Source: Photobacterium frigidiphilum (GTDB taxonomy: Bacteria > Pseudomonadota > Gammaproteobacteria > Enterobacterales > Vibrionaceae). Taken from it: 64,000 bases of DNA. Positions 8,697 to 16,453 of the stretch are shown here, in pieces (the stretch's first letter is position 1; each line of letters starts with the position of its first letter). Below the pieces are notes generated by a model, which saw nothing but the letters and a program-made list of their open reading frames with translations, did not search any database and was not told the DNA's origin. The position numbers were made by a program, and so were the translations under genes. The stretch is taken from positions 1 to 64,000 of the forward strand of contig NZ_PYMJ01000001.1 of the NCBI RefSeq assembly GCF_003025615.1, read 5' to 3'.

Positions 8697-8723
8697 CGCC
8701 ATAGTGCTAATTACACTATGGCG
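8697..8723. terminator. Hairpin after amrA
   Basis: CGCCATAGTG pairs perfectly with CACTATGGCG across a 7-base loop, 12 bp after the amrA stop codon. The T run is poor (AGTCTTCTGTG), so it may be a weak terminator or an RNA-stabilising stem. Confidence 0.55.
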
Positions 8724-8856
8724 AGTCTTCTGTGCTATTTCAGAACACTTCATTGTTATACTTTTTTATTATCCTAATTTACGTTACTTCCTCATTCACA
8801 CCAGTATGATTCTCTCTCAAATATTCTTCCCTTTTTTACTGAGCGAGTCCTTTTCG

Positions 8857-9324
8857 ATGAAGAAATTTCTTTCTTTTTTTGCCGTCCTTTTTTTAGCACT
8901 ATCAACATTGGTAGGCTGCGCATCAACCAATACAAATAACCAACCAACAGTGACGAATGGCGATGGTGAGTGGGTTAAGATTTCAGAGAAAACCGTTAAC
9001 TTTAAAACCGAAACAGACACGGTATCACCTACCCCACTTATAGGTCATCGTGCGTATTCCAAAATAAAACTGACTTGTACGCAAGGCACAGTAAACATCA
9101 AAAACATCACCGTCAATATGACTGATGATTCATATCAAAAATTAGATACTTTGGGCACACTGACGAACGGCATGTCAACACGCGCAATGACGCTGGCAGG
9201 TGATGACCTAAAACTAAAGTCAATCGACTTGGAATACAGTAGTGTTGGCAATGTGACACTGAATGCAGTGGGTGTAACTAAAAAAGCAAAAGTGGAAATC
9301 TGGGGTAAGAAAAGCGTTAAATAA
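8857..9324 (+). CDS. Putative lipoprotein, DUF2541-like
   Basis: The 155-residue product has a classic lipoprotein signal: two Lys, a hydrophobic stretch and the lipobox LVGC with Cys at about residue 21, followed by an Asn/Thr-rich linker. The mature domain, beginning GEWVKISEKTVNFKTETDTV, looks like a small all-beta fold. Its layout of W-x-K-I, a central N-I-x-V and a closing VEIWGKK recalls DUF2541-type proteins, but that match is from memory and tentative. The ATG at 8857 was chosen over an open frame starting at 8689 because the signal peptide begins there. It is a single gene with its own terminator. Function is unknown. Confidence 0.75.
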   Translation: MKKFLSFFAVLFLALSTLVGCASTNTNNQPTVTNGDGEWVKISEKTVNFKTETDTVSPTPLIGHRAYSKIKLTCTQGTVNIKNITVNMTDDSYQKLDTLGTLTNGMSTRAMTLAGDDLKLKSIDLEYSSVGNVTLNAVGVTKKAKVEIWGKKSVK

Positions 9325-9358
9325 TAGCATTCTGCTATCGATAGGATATGACCATAGG

Positions 9359-9400
9359 AATGGTGCTAACTGTTTTTTCTCGTTACGTTAGCACCATTTT
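9359..9400 (+). terminator. Terminator after the lipoprotein gene
   Basis: AATGGTGCTAAC (9359-9370) is perfectly complementary to GTTAGCACCATT (9387-9398), with a T-rich loop and a short T run. It sits between convergent genes and may serve both. Confidence 0.75.
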
Positions 9401-9462
9401 GAACATGTTATTTCAGTATAAATACAATATTGTCAGCATAAAGGCTATGATTCAGAGTCCGT

Positions 9463-10602
9463 TTACTTCGCTTCTAAACCATAGGGCATCGACGAGAAAA
9501 CATCAGGTTGTTGTTTATATGTAGGCGCAACATGCGCTCCTTTCCAATCTAACAACATAATCGCCAAAGTATTACGGTGCTCCCCATCAAGAAGACCCAC
9601 ACCACCGCTAACAGATGGCACCAAACCATGCTCGCGGTTTATCGCATTTTGAATTACTTGTCGGGTTTTTAGCACAACAGGATCGTTATCCAAACCAGCT
9701 AACAAGAAATTAATGCCCACTTCTGCAATCACATCTTCTTTTGCTCTTTCGATGATGATATCGATATTTTGTCGGTAATAATCAAAGATCCATTGGTAAT
9801 CTTGTTCTTTAATCGGGTGCTGATAATATTCTGATGCTGCAAAAATAATATGGGTTAAGCCATAGATTTTATTACCAAACTGATAAGCTGAAAGCTGGCT
9901 ATCTTGATTGTCTGGATAGGCTTTTTTAAAAGCCATAATAAAATCATCGACCACATCCTGTTCGCCTAGCTGACGTAACCAATATACCTGATTGGCTATT
10001 TGGGCTGCCCACGCTTTGATCATCGCTTCATTCGTCGCATACTTTTTAAAATCGTAGCGCTCTATTACCTTACGCAGCTTCTCATCTTCACGATGTTTGA
10101 GGCCATATTCATTTGCGCGAGCCATCGAACCTAATAGATCAACGCCAAGGTATAAGTATTCAGGCATATTCTTGGTTGCGGCATAACGTAATTTGCTACG
10201 TTCGTCCTTTTCATCTAAATAGCCATCTATGCGTTGTTTTGAATACACTGCAATCTGTTCAGGTGTATGCACTTCAGTAGCAAATTTATTTAAGCGACTC
10301 GCAACCCGCGCCATGTCTGACCATACCGCTGCGTTGTATTTAGAGTCGAGTGTTTGGCGATACATTCTTAGCCCATAATGACCAGATTTAAACGCGGGTA
10401 ATGTGTAGAGTTGCGATTCGTAAGTATCACGAATCATATTGGCATCTTGCTGAAAAGTACTTGTTACCGCAGACGGCTCAACGCTACTTGATGTCGCATT
10501 CACTGTTGTCGATGCAATCAACCCTGTTAACAATATCGACGATATGATCGGGGTCATTCGTAACTTAATGTTAGATAACGACTTTAAGACTGAAGGTTTC
10601 AT
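9463..10602 (-). CDS. Secreted protein, DUF3541-like
   Basis: The 379-residue protein has an extended N-terminal region with a hydrophobic core (SSILLTGLIASTTVNA, about 21-36) that looks like a Sec signal cleaved near residue 36. The mature part is mostly helical (KYNAAVWSDMARVASRLNKF, YLYLGVDLLGSMARANEYGL, KIYGLTHIIFAASEYYQHPI). The overall appearance matches the DUF3541 proteins of Vibrionaceae as I remember them, which may adopt an alpha/alpha-barrel-like fold. No catalytic motif is evident to me. It stands alone, convergent with the lipoprotein gene, with a structured repeat 60 bp upstream. Confidence 0.6.
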   Translation of the reverse strand: MKPSVLKSLSNIKLRMTPIISSILLTGLIASTTVNATSSSVEPSAVTSTFQQDANMIRDTYESQLYTLPAFKSGHYGLRMYRQTLDSKYNAAVWSDMARVASRLNKFATEVHTPEQIAVYSKQRIDGYLDEKDERSKLRYAATKNMPEYLYLGVDLLGSMARANEYGLKHREDEKLRKVIERYDFKKYATNEAMIKAWAAQIANQVYWLRQLGEQDVVDDFIMAFKKAYPDNQDSQLSAYQFGNKIYGLTHIIFAASEYYQHPIKEQDYQWIFDYYRQNIDIIIERAKEDVIAEVGINFLLAGLDNDPVVLKTRQVIQNAINREHGLVPSVSGGVGLLDGEHRNTLAIMLLDWKGAHVAPTYKQQPDVFSSMPYGLEAK

Positions 10603-10664
10603 ACAATTCCTTGAACATTAGCCTATTCGATAAGACAACGATCTGTTGTTATTCAACAGCAATT

Positions 10665-10929
10665 ATACCAATTCCATTAATTATCTGCCCATTCAGAATA
10701 CCACTGGAAGTCGAGTTCAAGGATAGTGTTTGATAGAAGAGTGGTTCTCTTTTGAAATCGCTAGACACAGAAGTTGGCTTTCAGTGGTGTTCCCTTTGGG
10801 CGAGTTTAAAATACTTTTATACTGCGTTAATAAATTTCAATTTAGAGCCACTAGATTCTCAATTTATCTCCTTGCCTAAAAGTATTTTAACTCTCGCTGA
10901 ACTGATCAGATAATTAATGGATTTGGTAT
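10665..10929 (+). repeat. Structured repeat copy B, 265 bp
   Basis: The terminal inverted repeats (ATACCAATTCCATTAATTAT at the left and its complement ending at 10929) match at 22 of 23 positions. Internal arms pair as AATACCACTGG with CAGTGGTGTT, as TTAAAATACTTTTA with TAAAAGTATTTTAA (perfect, 14 bp) and as ATAAATT with AATTTAT. Conserved unpaired words GACACAGAAGT, GGGCGAGTTT, ACTGCGTT and TCTCGCTGA are shared with copies A and C. It occupies most of the 445-bp gap between the DUF3541-like gene and alkB. No coding potential was seen. Confidence 0.87.
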
Positions 10930-11048
10930 TACATATTACACGCACAAAAATGCTACCAATCAAACGTCAGGGTACGGTTAAAATGATGCCAAAAGGGAAA
11001 ATGGTGTTAAAAAATGAGACATCGAACTGCTTTACCCTTGGGTATAGG

Positions 11049-11705
11049 TTATCTGTAAATGTGTCGAAACGTGAGATTAATTCGAGGTAGCATCGGCTTG
11101 ACGGTTTTAGGTACGGAATGAGCCCAATATTGCTGAGTATCACCCGCCATGATCAGTAATGAGCCAGAATGCATTGTGAACTCAATTTTTTGCTTGGTGT
11201 GCAAGTGCTTTAATACAAAGCGTCGCTCTTCACCCAAACTCACCGAAGCAATGACAGGCTGAATACCTAGCTCTCTTTCATTGTCTTGATGAAACCCCAT
11301 ATAATCACTCCCATCACGGTACTGATTGGCGAGCACCGAATTAAACGATGTATTCGTGATCGCTTGGCAGCTTTCTTTAATCGATTGTAATGTCGTCGTC
11401 CAAGGATCGGGATTCATAGTTAAACCCGAATAGGTATAAGGTACATCTCCACACCAAGCCTGTAAGCGGGGTTGCAGAACTTGCTTACCAAAAATACGAA
11501 TCGATTCTTGTCGCCAATGTAACTCAGAGAGTAAACACTGAAAATAACGTTCCGCTTGCGATGGCGAAAAGTGTTGAGGTGACCAATACAACACACCCTG
11601 AGGAATGGTTATCCACTCCCCTTTTGAACTCACATCATCAGCCTCTAGTGCCGCAAATAGATCATGATTCAACATTGTCTCTCTACCAGGTGCTTTCTTG
11701 TTCAT
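11049..11705 (-). CDS. AlkB-like alpha-ketoglutarate-dependent dioxygenase
   Basis: This belongs to the AlkB family of Fe(II)/2-oxoglutarate oxygenases that reverse alkyl lesions in nucleic acids. The facial triad is visible as H139-x-D141 (MGFHQDNERE) and H196 (YWAHSVPK). The 2-oxoglutarate-binding arginines lie in RINLTFR (R208 and R214). The substrate-lid region PYTYSGL is also typical. The gene starts 10 bp after the methylcitrate synthase stop codon, so the two are probably cotranscribed. The ATG at 11705 lacks a good ribosome site. An internal ATG at 11675, preceded by GAGAGA, would give 208 residues and may be the real start. Confidence 0.9.
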   Translation of the reverse strand: MNKKAPGRETMLNHDLFAALEADDVSSKGEWITIPQGVLYWSPQHFSPSQAERYFQCLLSELHWRQESIRIFGKQVLQPRLQAWCGDVPYTYSGLTMNPDPWTTTLQSIKESCQAITNTSFNSVLANQYRDGSDYMGFHQDNERELGIQPVIASVSLGEERRFVLKHLHTKQKIEFTMHSGSLLIMAGDTQQYWAHSVPKTVKPMLPRINLTFRHIYR

Positions 11706-11714
11706 ATTTGCATA

Positions 11715-12842
11715 CTAATGCCGTTTATCAATCGGTAACCAATCTTGATGTTCGGGTCCAATATAATCGGCACTTGGGCGAATAATACGATTATGAGCGC
11801 GTTGTTCGAACACATGCGCAGCCCAACCGGTTAAGCGACTCATGACAAAAATAGGCGTAAACAGTTTTGTGGGTATATTCAAAAAATGGTACGCCGAAGC
11901 ATGAAAGAAATCGGCATTACAGAACAAGCCTTTTTCCCTTTTCATCACTGTTTCTACACGTTCTGAGATCGCATATAACACCGCATCATCAGCTTCTTCT
12001 GATAACAATTTCGACCAACGTTTAATTAACACATTACGTGGATCAGATTCACTATATACCGCGTGCCCGAACCCCATGATTTTCTCTTTGTTTGCTAACA
12101 TGGTCAAAATGCCCGCTTCGGCTTCATCGGCAGTTTGCCATTGTTCAATCATTGCCATAGCAGCTTCATTTGCGCCACCGTGTAAGGGGCCTCGTAACGT
12201 ACCAATGGCGGTGGCAATACAAGAATGTAAATCAGACAATGTCGAGGCACAAACACGCGCGGCAAATGTTGAGGCGTTAAACTCATGCTCGGCATAAAGA
12301 ATTAACGAACAGTGCATGGCACGTTTATGTAATTCAGAGGGTGACTTATCAGTCAGCATTTTCAAAAAGTAGCCGCCTAGGCTATCTTGATCGCAATAGG
12401 TTTCAATACGAACCCCATGATGACTATAGCGATACCAATAACAAATAATGGCTGGAAACAATGCAAGTAAACGGTCGGCTTTGTCGTACTCTTCACTAAA
12501 CTCATGTTCTTGTTCTAAATTTCCTAGCATAGAACACCCCGTTCGCATCACGTCCATAGGGTGAGCATCGGCTGGTATTTGTTCTAACACCAGCTTCAAT
12601 GCCAGCGGTAAACCACGATAAGAGATCAGTACCGTTTTATAAGCATCCAATTGTGCCTGAGTGGGTAGCTTTCCTTTTAACAGTAAATAAGCAATCTCTT
12701 CGAAATCAGCACTCTCTGCCAAATCGGAAATATCATACCCCCGATAAGTAAGCCCTGTTCCTGTTTTACCCACGGTACAAATCGCGGTTGAGCCTGCGCT
12801 TTGTCCCCTAAGCCCTTCACCGCTTAATACTTTATCTGGCAT
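11715..12842 (-). CDS. prpC: 2-methylcitrate synthase / citrate synthase paralogue
   Basis: The 375-residue citrate-synthase-family enzyme carries the expected motifs: GLTYRGYDISDLA near the N-terminus, the substrate His in LHGGANEAAM, the second catalytic His in MGFGHAVY, and an Asp in FCNADFFHASAYHFLNIP. Its length and the AGSTAICTVG start fit PrpC, which condenses propionyl-CoA with oxaloacetate, better than the longer GltA. I chose the ATG at 12842 because AAGGAG sits 6 bases upstream. The frame extends to 12869 without support. Neither prpB nor acnD/prpD is nearby, so the propionate role rests on family resemblance only. alkB follows immediately. Confidence 0.85.
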   Translation of the reverse strand: MPDKVLSGEGLRGQSAGSTAICTVGKTGTGLTYRGYDISDLAESADFEEIAYLLLKGKLPTQAQLDAYKTVLISYRGLPLALKLVLEQIPADAHPMDVMRTGCSMLGNLEQEHEFSEEYDKADRLLALFPAIICYWYRYSHHGVRIETYCDQDSLGGYFLKMLTDKSPSELHKRAMHCSLILYAEHEFNASTFAARVCASTLSDLHSCIATAIGTLRGPLHGGANEAAMAMIEQWQTADEAEAGILTMLANKEKIMGFGHAVYSESDPRNVLIKRWSKLLSEEADDAVLYAISERVETVMKREKGLFCNADFFHASAYHFLNIPTKLFTPIFVMSRLTGWAAHVFEQRAHNRIIRPSADYIGPEHQDWLPIDKRH

Positions 12843-12946
12843 AACCCACTCCTTGTCGTTAAAACGCATCTCTTACATGACTAGAGCTTAATGGCTCTCA
12901 TTAAAGATAGGTCACATTGAAATATTGAGGGTTAGCACTTTGTTTT

Positions 12947-14062
12947 TTATTGAGAACACAACTGTAAATCGACCCATACTAAGCGGTGATCAGAACCATC
13001 TTGTGCTCGTTCTTTCCCTTTTTCATTGGTAATTAAATGGCGCAAAGGGGCTTTTTTATCCGGCCAGAATACCCCTGTTTGCTTCACGCTGAGATCCACA
13101 GACGGTAATACATAATCTAATCGTAAACCGCTTAAATGCGTCCACTCATTTGAACGACCAGAACGAGGCTGCCAAGGTCGATGAAAACGACCACCGAGAC
13201 TCTTCGGTGTCAGTTTACCCGCGCTAACTGAGCGATTAATCCTACTATGGTAAATCAAATCTTGGATAGCACTCTTCATCCCGTCGCCATCCGCTGAGTC
13301 TGCATTCAAATCACCCAGAACAACAAACGAATCACCTTTTGATAACCCACCATTTTTACCGTTGTCATCCACTAAATAATCAGCGTTATTGATAATATCG
13401 GTTACTAAACGTAATTCATCATGATTACGACGCGCATTACGCTTTTCTTCACCATCAAAAACAGGCGGGGTTGGATGGCAACACAATAAGTGAATAACCT
13501 GATTATTCACTTCTATAGGTACAACAACATGATTCTTTGACGACAAACGCAATACACTTTGTGCTTGTTCACTGTAGAAACCTTCAGGCATACAATGTTC
13601 AGGCATGTCTCTCCATAATAGATGCTGCCAGCTGCGAATTTGATCGACTTGAATGGGGTAACGAGACAAAATCACAAAGCTAAAGTGACCATGGTGTTCA
13701 CCAAAACCCAACCCATCTTCCGGCAGGCTAATTACGCCATCGTCATTTAAATCAAATGGACTTAATAACCCAGTGTTACTTGGCGGGCAGTATTGATAAG
13801 GATATTCAATTCCAACGTGTTCATGCTGAGGTACAGCCAAATAATGGCGTCGGAAATTGGCTAGTGCACCGTCATCACCGCCATCGCCCGGGTGATCAAA
13901 TTCGCACAGTAACAACACATCAGGACGAACAGACTGGATAATAGCGGCAAGTTTAGAAAAGCGTTTATTTTCGGCGTTGGCGGTTTGTTTAAGAATTTGA
14001 CCTGATACAGGTTCAGACATAGAGACATTAAACATGGCAACACGTAGAGTCTGGGTTAGCAA
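12947..14062 (-). CDS. Endonuclease/exonuclease/phosphatase family protein
   Basis: The 371-residue protein has the EEP fold signatures in order: LRVAMFNVSM at the N-terminus, PDVLLLCEFDH carrying the metal-binding Glu, HLLCCHPTPP, VVLGDLNADSADGDG with the catalytic Asp/Asn pair, LRLDYVLPS and finally DGSDHRLVWVDL with the catalytic Asp-His. Such enzymes cleave phosphodiester or phosphomonoester bonds in nucleic acids, lipids or inositides, and the substrate cannot be told from the motifs. No signal peptide is visible. The conserved fold begins so close to the start that the TTG at 14062 (or a nearby non-ATG codon) must be used, since the first ATG falls inside the first beta strand. Confidence 0.85.
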   Translation of the reverse strand: MLTQTLRVAMFNVSMSEPVSGQILKQTANAENKRFSKLAAIIQSVRPDVLLLCEFDHPGDGGDDGALANFRRHYLAVPQHEHVGIEYPYQYCPPSNTGLLSPFDLNDDGVISLPEDGLGFGEHHGHFSFVILSRYPIQVDQIRSWQHLLWRDMPEHCMPEGFYSEQAQSVLRLSSKNHVVVPIEVNNQVIHLLCCHPTPPVFDGEEKRNARRNHDELRLVTDIINNADYLVDDNGKNGGLSKGDSFVVLGDLNADSADGDGMKSAIQDLIYHSRINRSVSAGKLTPKSLGGRFHRPWQPRSGRSNEWTHLSGLRLDYVLPSVDLSVKQTGVFWPDKKAPLRHLITNEKGKERAQDGSDHRLVWVDLQLCSQ

Positions 14063-14186
14063 GAGCCACTCATGAAGAAAGGGATAATGGTGTGATTGTA
14101 ACGACTTAATAAACGACTGTAACCACTTTACCAGCAGCTACAGTGTGATTATTTAACCAGTTTTACTATACGAACAGGTTTATCAT

Positions 14187-14672
14187 TCATTCCACTAAAC
14201 GTGTTATTGCGAGTCGAATTTGTTTAGCATCTTCCATTGCTCGATGCTTTATCGGGCCTTGCTCTTCCAATGCCAATTGAAAGCGTGATCGCTCAATACC
14301 ATTTTCTTGCATTAGCCAGTGCCCAATTTCTGTCAACATAAATGAGGGTCGCATGTGCGCCGCATGATAAAGCCGGCCTAACCAAAAAAGATCCCATTGG
14401 CTGTCGCAAAAAACATGTTCAAATTTACCAAGAACAGCATTTAAATGTTGGCACACTTCAACCACTTGATTTCCTTTAATTTCAAGCTCTTTTCGTGAAA
14501 TTCGATGTATTTCATTTTCAGCATAATCGTCCCAATGCTGCCATACATCGCTTGCTGTTAAAGGGTTGATGAGTAAACTTTCTCCATAACCGTCTGGTAA
14601 AGAATAACCTACTTCAATTGGGTAAGATTGATCTGATAATCCAGAAGCTTCAAAATCCAACGTCGCCCACAT
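14187..14672 (-). CDS. DEDDh 3'-5' exonuclease-like protein
   Basis: The 161-residue protein begins MWATLDFEASGLSDQSYPIE. The D-F-E in it is the ExoI motif (DxE) of the DnaQ/RNase T superfamily. A second acidic block (HVFCDSQWDLFWL, about residues 86-98) fits ExoII, and KHRAMEDAKQI near the C-terminus is the ExoIII H-x4-D of the DEDDh class. It would be a small stand-alone nuclease acting on DNA or RNA ends. It has no fused polymerase or helicase part. It lies upstream of the EEP nuclease gene on the same strand with 124 bp between them. The biological substrate is unknown. Confidence 0.8.
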   Translation of the reverse strand: MWATLDFEASGLSDQSYPIEVGYSLPDGYGESLLINPLTASDVWQHWDDYAENEIHRISRKELEIKGNQVVEVCQHLNAVLGKFEHVFCDSQWDLFWLGRLYHAAHMRPSFMLTEIGHWLMQENGIERSRFQLALEEQGPIKHRAMEDAKQIRLAITRLVE

Positions 14673-14980
14673 TGCACTCTCCCTGATGCCATTATTATTA
14701 ATTACTCGATGTGAAAGACACCATCCTGTTTGTCTTTCATTTTGCTCGTTGTTACTTTATCGCTCAAGCCGTCACACAATTGAATAACCTAGCTACAAAA
14801 TAACTTTAGACCGAATATGCATTTCAGGAGTAAAAATTCATCAATTACTCAGCTTCAATGCAATAATTAAATAACTATGCCGTTTATGTGGCAAAAAACA
14901 TGCTGTTAACTGACAATGACGTAACGTCTTATTTCCTCTAAAATGCCTCTCTATTTTTACGATGATGTATTGAGACGAAT
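14673..14980. other. Divergent intergenic region with one hairpin
   Basis: This gap lies between the exonuclease start and the mobB-nudix start. It holds a GAAAGACA / TGTCTTTC hairpin at 14713-14738 followed by ATTTTG, which resembles a terminator although no gene ends there. Promoters for both flanking genes must lie here, but I cannot assign hexamers with confidence. Confidence 0.4.
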
Positions 14981-16012
14981 ATGACCCCAATCATTGGTTT
15001 TGCTGGCTACAGTGGTTCAGGTAAAACAACGTTACTTGAGAAGCTGATTCCTTTGTTAAAACAGCAAGGATTACGTATTGGTTTAGTCAAACACAGTCAC
15101 CATAACATCGACCCCGATAAGCCAGGGAAAGATAGTTATCGCCTTCGTCATGCAGGTTGCGACCAAACTCTTTTAGCCACAAAATCACGCCACATGTTGT
15201 ATTTCGAATATACCGACCCCGAACGTAGCGAACCGGCATTAGCAGAATGTTTGACTCAGCTAGATCACGACCAATTGGATCTTGTGTTAGTGGAAGGCTT
15301 TCGGGATGAGACATTCCCAAAAATCGAAATTCATCGCCCTGCTTATGGGAAACCTTTGTTGTACTCGAATGATGAGCATATCATTGCATTCACAACCGAT
15401 GAAATCGTACAAGCCAAACAGCAATGCAAACTACCAATACTCGATCTTAACCAACCACAAGACATTGCCGATTTTATTCTAACTTGGCTAGATAGCTCTA
15501 AAACAAAACAACATTATTGTCCATCTTGTGGTGAAGCGAGTTTAGCCTTTCAACCACCAAAAGTGTTTTGTTGCAGTACATGTAATTTCACGTATTTTCA
15601 CAATTCAGCGGCGGCTGTTCTAGCAGGTATCTGCTATAAAGACGAAATCTTGGTCGCGACCAGAGCAAGAGAGCCAGGAAAAGGGATGTTAGACCTTCCT
15701 GGAGGGTTTGTTGACCCTGATGAATCGCTTGAGCAAGCCTTGGCGAGAGAGTTACAAGAAGAACTTGATTTTATCGTGCATGATGCAAAATATACCGCGT
15801 CATACCCAAATACATACCGTTACAAAAGTATTGAATATAAAACCTGTGATACTTTTTTCGTTATTACCTTAGACGAAAAACCAGCACTAAAAGCTAGGGA
15901 TGATGTAGAAAAAGTCGAATGGATCAGGCTACAAGACATTGAACTGAATAACTTTGCATTTAATTCTGCAAAACAAGCTATTCAACGATTAAAAGACCAA
16001 CTCAGCAAGTAA
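14981..16012 (+). CDS. MobB-Nudix fusion protein
   Basis: The 343-residue protein has two parts. Residues 1-170 are MobB-like: P-loop GYSGSGKTTL (10-18), GLVKHSHHNIDPDKPGKDSY, RLRHAGC and LVLVEGFRDETFPKIEIHR. MobB is the GTP-binding adaptor in molybdopterin guanine dinucleotide synthesis. Residues 178-343 start with a zinc ribbon (C180, C183, C198, C201) and continue as a Nudix hydrolase with G242-x5-E248-x7-R256-E257-L-x-E260-E261. The Nudix box lacks the usual late Gly (Asp at 263). The frame is continuous with no internal stop. The Nudix part could hydrolyse a nucleotide-linked substrate related to or separate from the cofactor pathway. mobA is not adjacent. Confidence 0.9.
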   Translation: MTPIIGFAGYSGSGKTTLLEKLIPLLKQQGLRIGLVKHSHHNIDPDKPGKDSYRLRHAGCDQTLLATKSRHMLYFEYTDPERSEPALAECLTQLDHDQLDLVLVEGFRDETFPKIEIHRPAYGKPLLYSNDEHIIAFTTDEIVQAKQQCKLPILDLNQPQDIADFILTWLDSSKTKQHYCPSCGEASLAFQPPKVFCCSTCNFTYFHNSAAAVLAGICYKDEILVATRAREPGKGMLDLPGGFVDPDESLEQALARELQEELDFIVHDAKYTASYPNTYRYKSIEYKTCDTFFVITLDEKPALKARDDVEKVEWIRLQDIELNNFAFNSAKQAIQRLKDQLSK

Positions 16013-16183
16013 TTTGTTGAAGGTCGCAAGCATGTTTAATCAAAAAAGTGATAACTACACCTTCCTTGATTCAATCTACGCCTGCTACCTCATCTACTAA
16101 AAAAAACAACAGGGATGATGCTTAATTAACCAGTAGACGACAACATATTATGCATAAGCACACACAGCATAGAGCCATTACAC

Positions 16184-16348
16184 ATGTTAACGTTTAATAA
16201 AAATTATATTTTCACTCAGCATTTAGATACAACAGACAGCATCCCAGTTCCTGTTTTATCTAACGATACACACTCAGAATCAGACATTCAGCGCCTTACT
16301 TTACTTAAAAATGCGCAAACAAAGGGTGGTATTCAACTTCAAGAATAG
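16184..16348 (+). CDS. Doubtful small ORF in a 440-bp gap
   Basis: An ATG frame of 54 codons (MLTFNKNYIF..., ending GGIQLQE) is followed at once by an overlapping frame in the next phase that runs to 16502 (NSVLRLNFDVKAANETQSIF, then EYWLRFDFLYSDF). The two together read like one ~100-residue protein broken by a frameshift, or they may be chance. No ribosome site or family match was found. Nothing else was recognised in 16013-16453. Confidence 0.2.
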   Translation: MLTFNKNYIFTQHLDTTDSIPVPVLSNDTHSESDIQRLTLLKNAQTKGGIQLQE

Positions 16349-16453
16349 CGTATTACGACTCAACTTTGATGTTAAAGCAGCCAATGAAACGCAGTCCATA
16401 TTCATTAAAACTATTACTATGTTAACCGAATATTGGCTGCGTTTTGATTTTCT

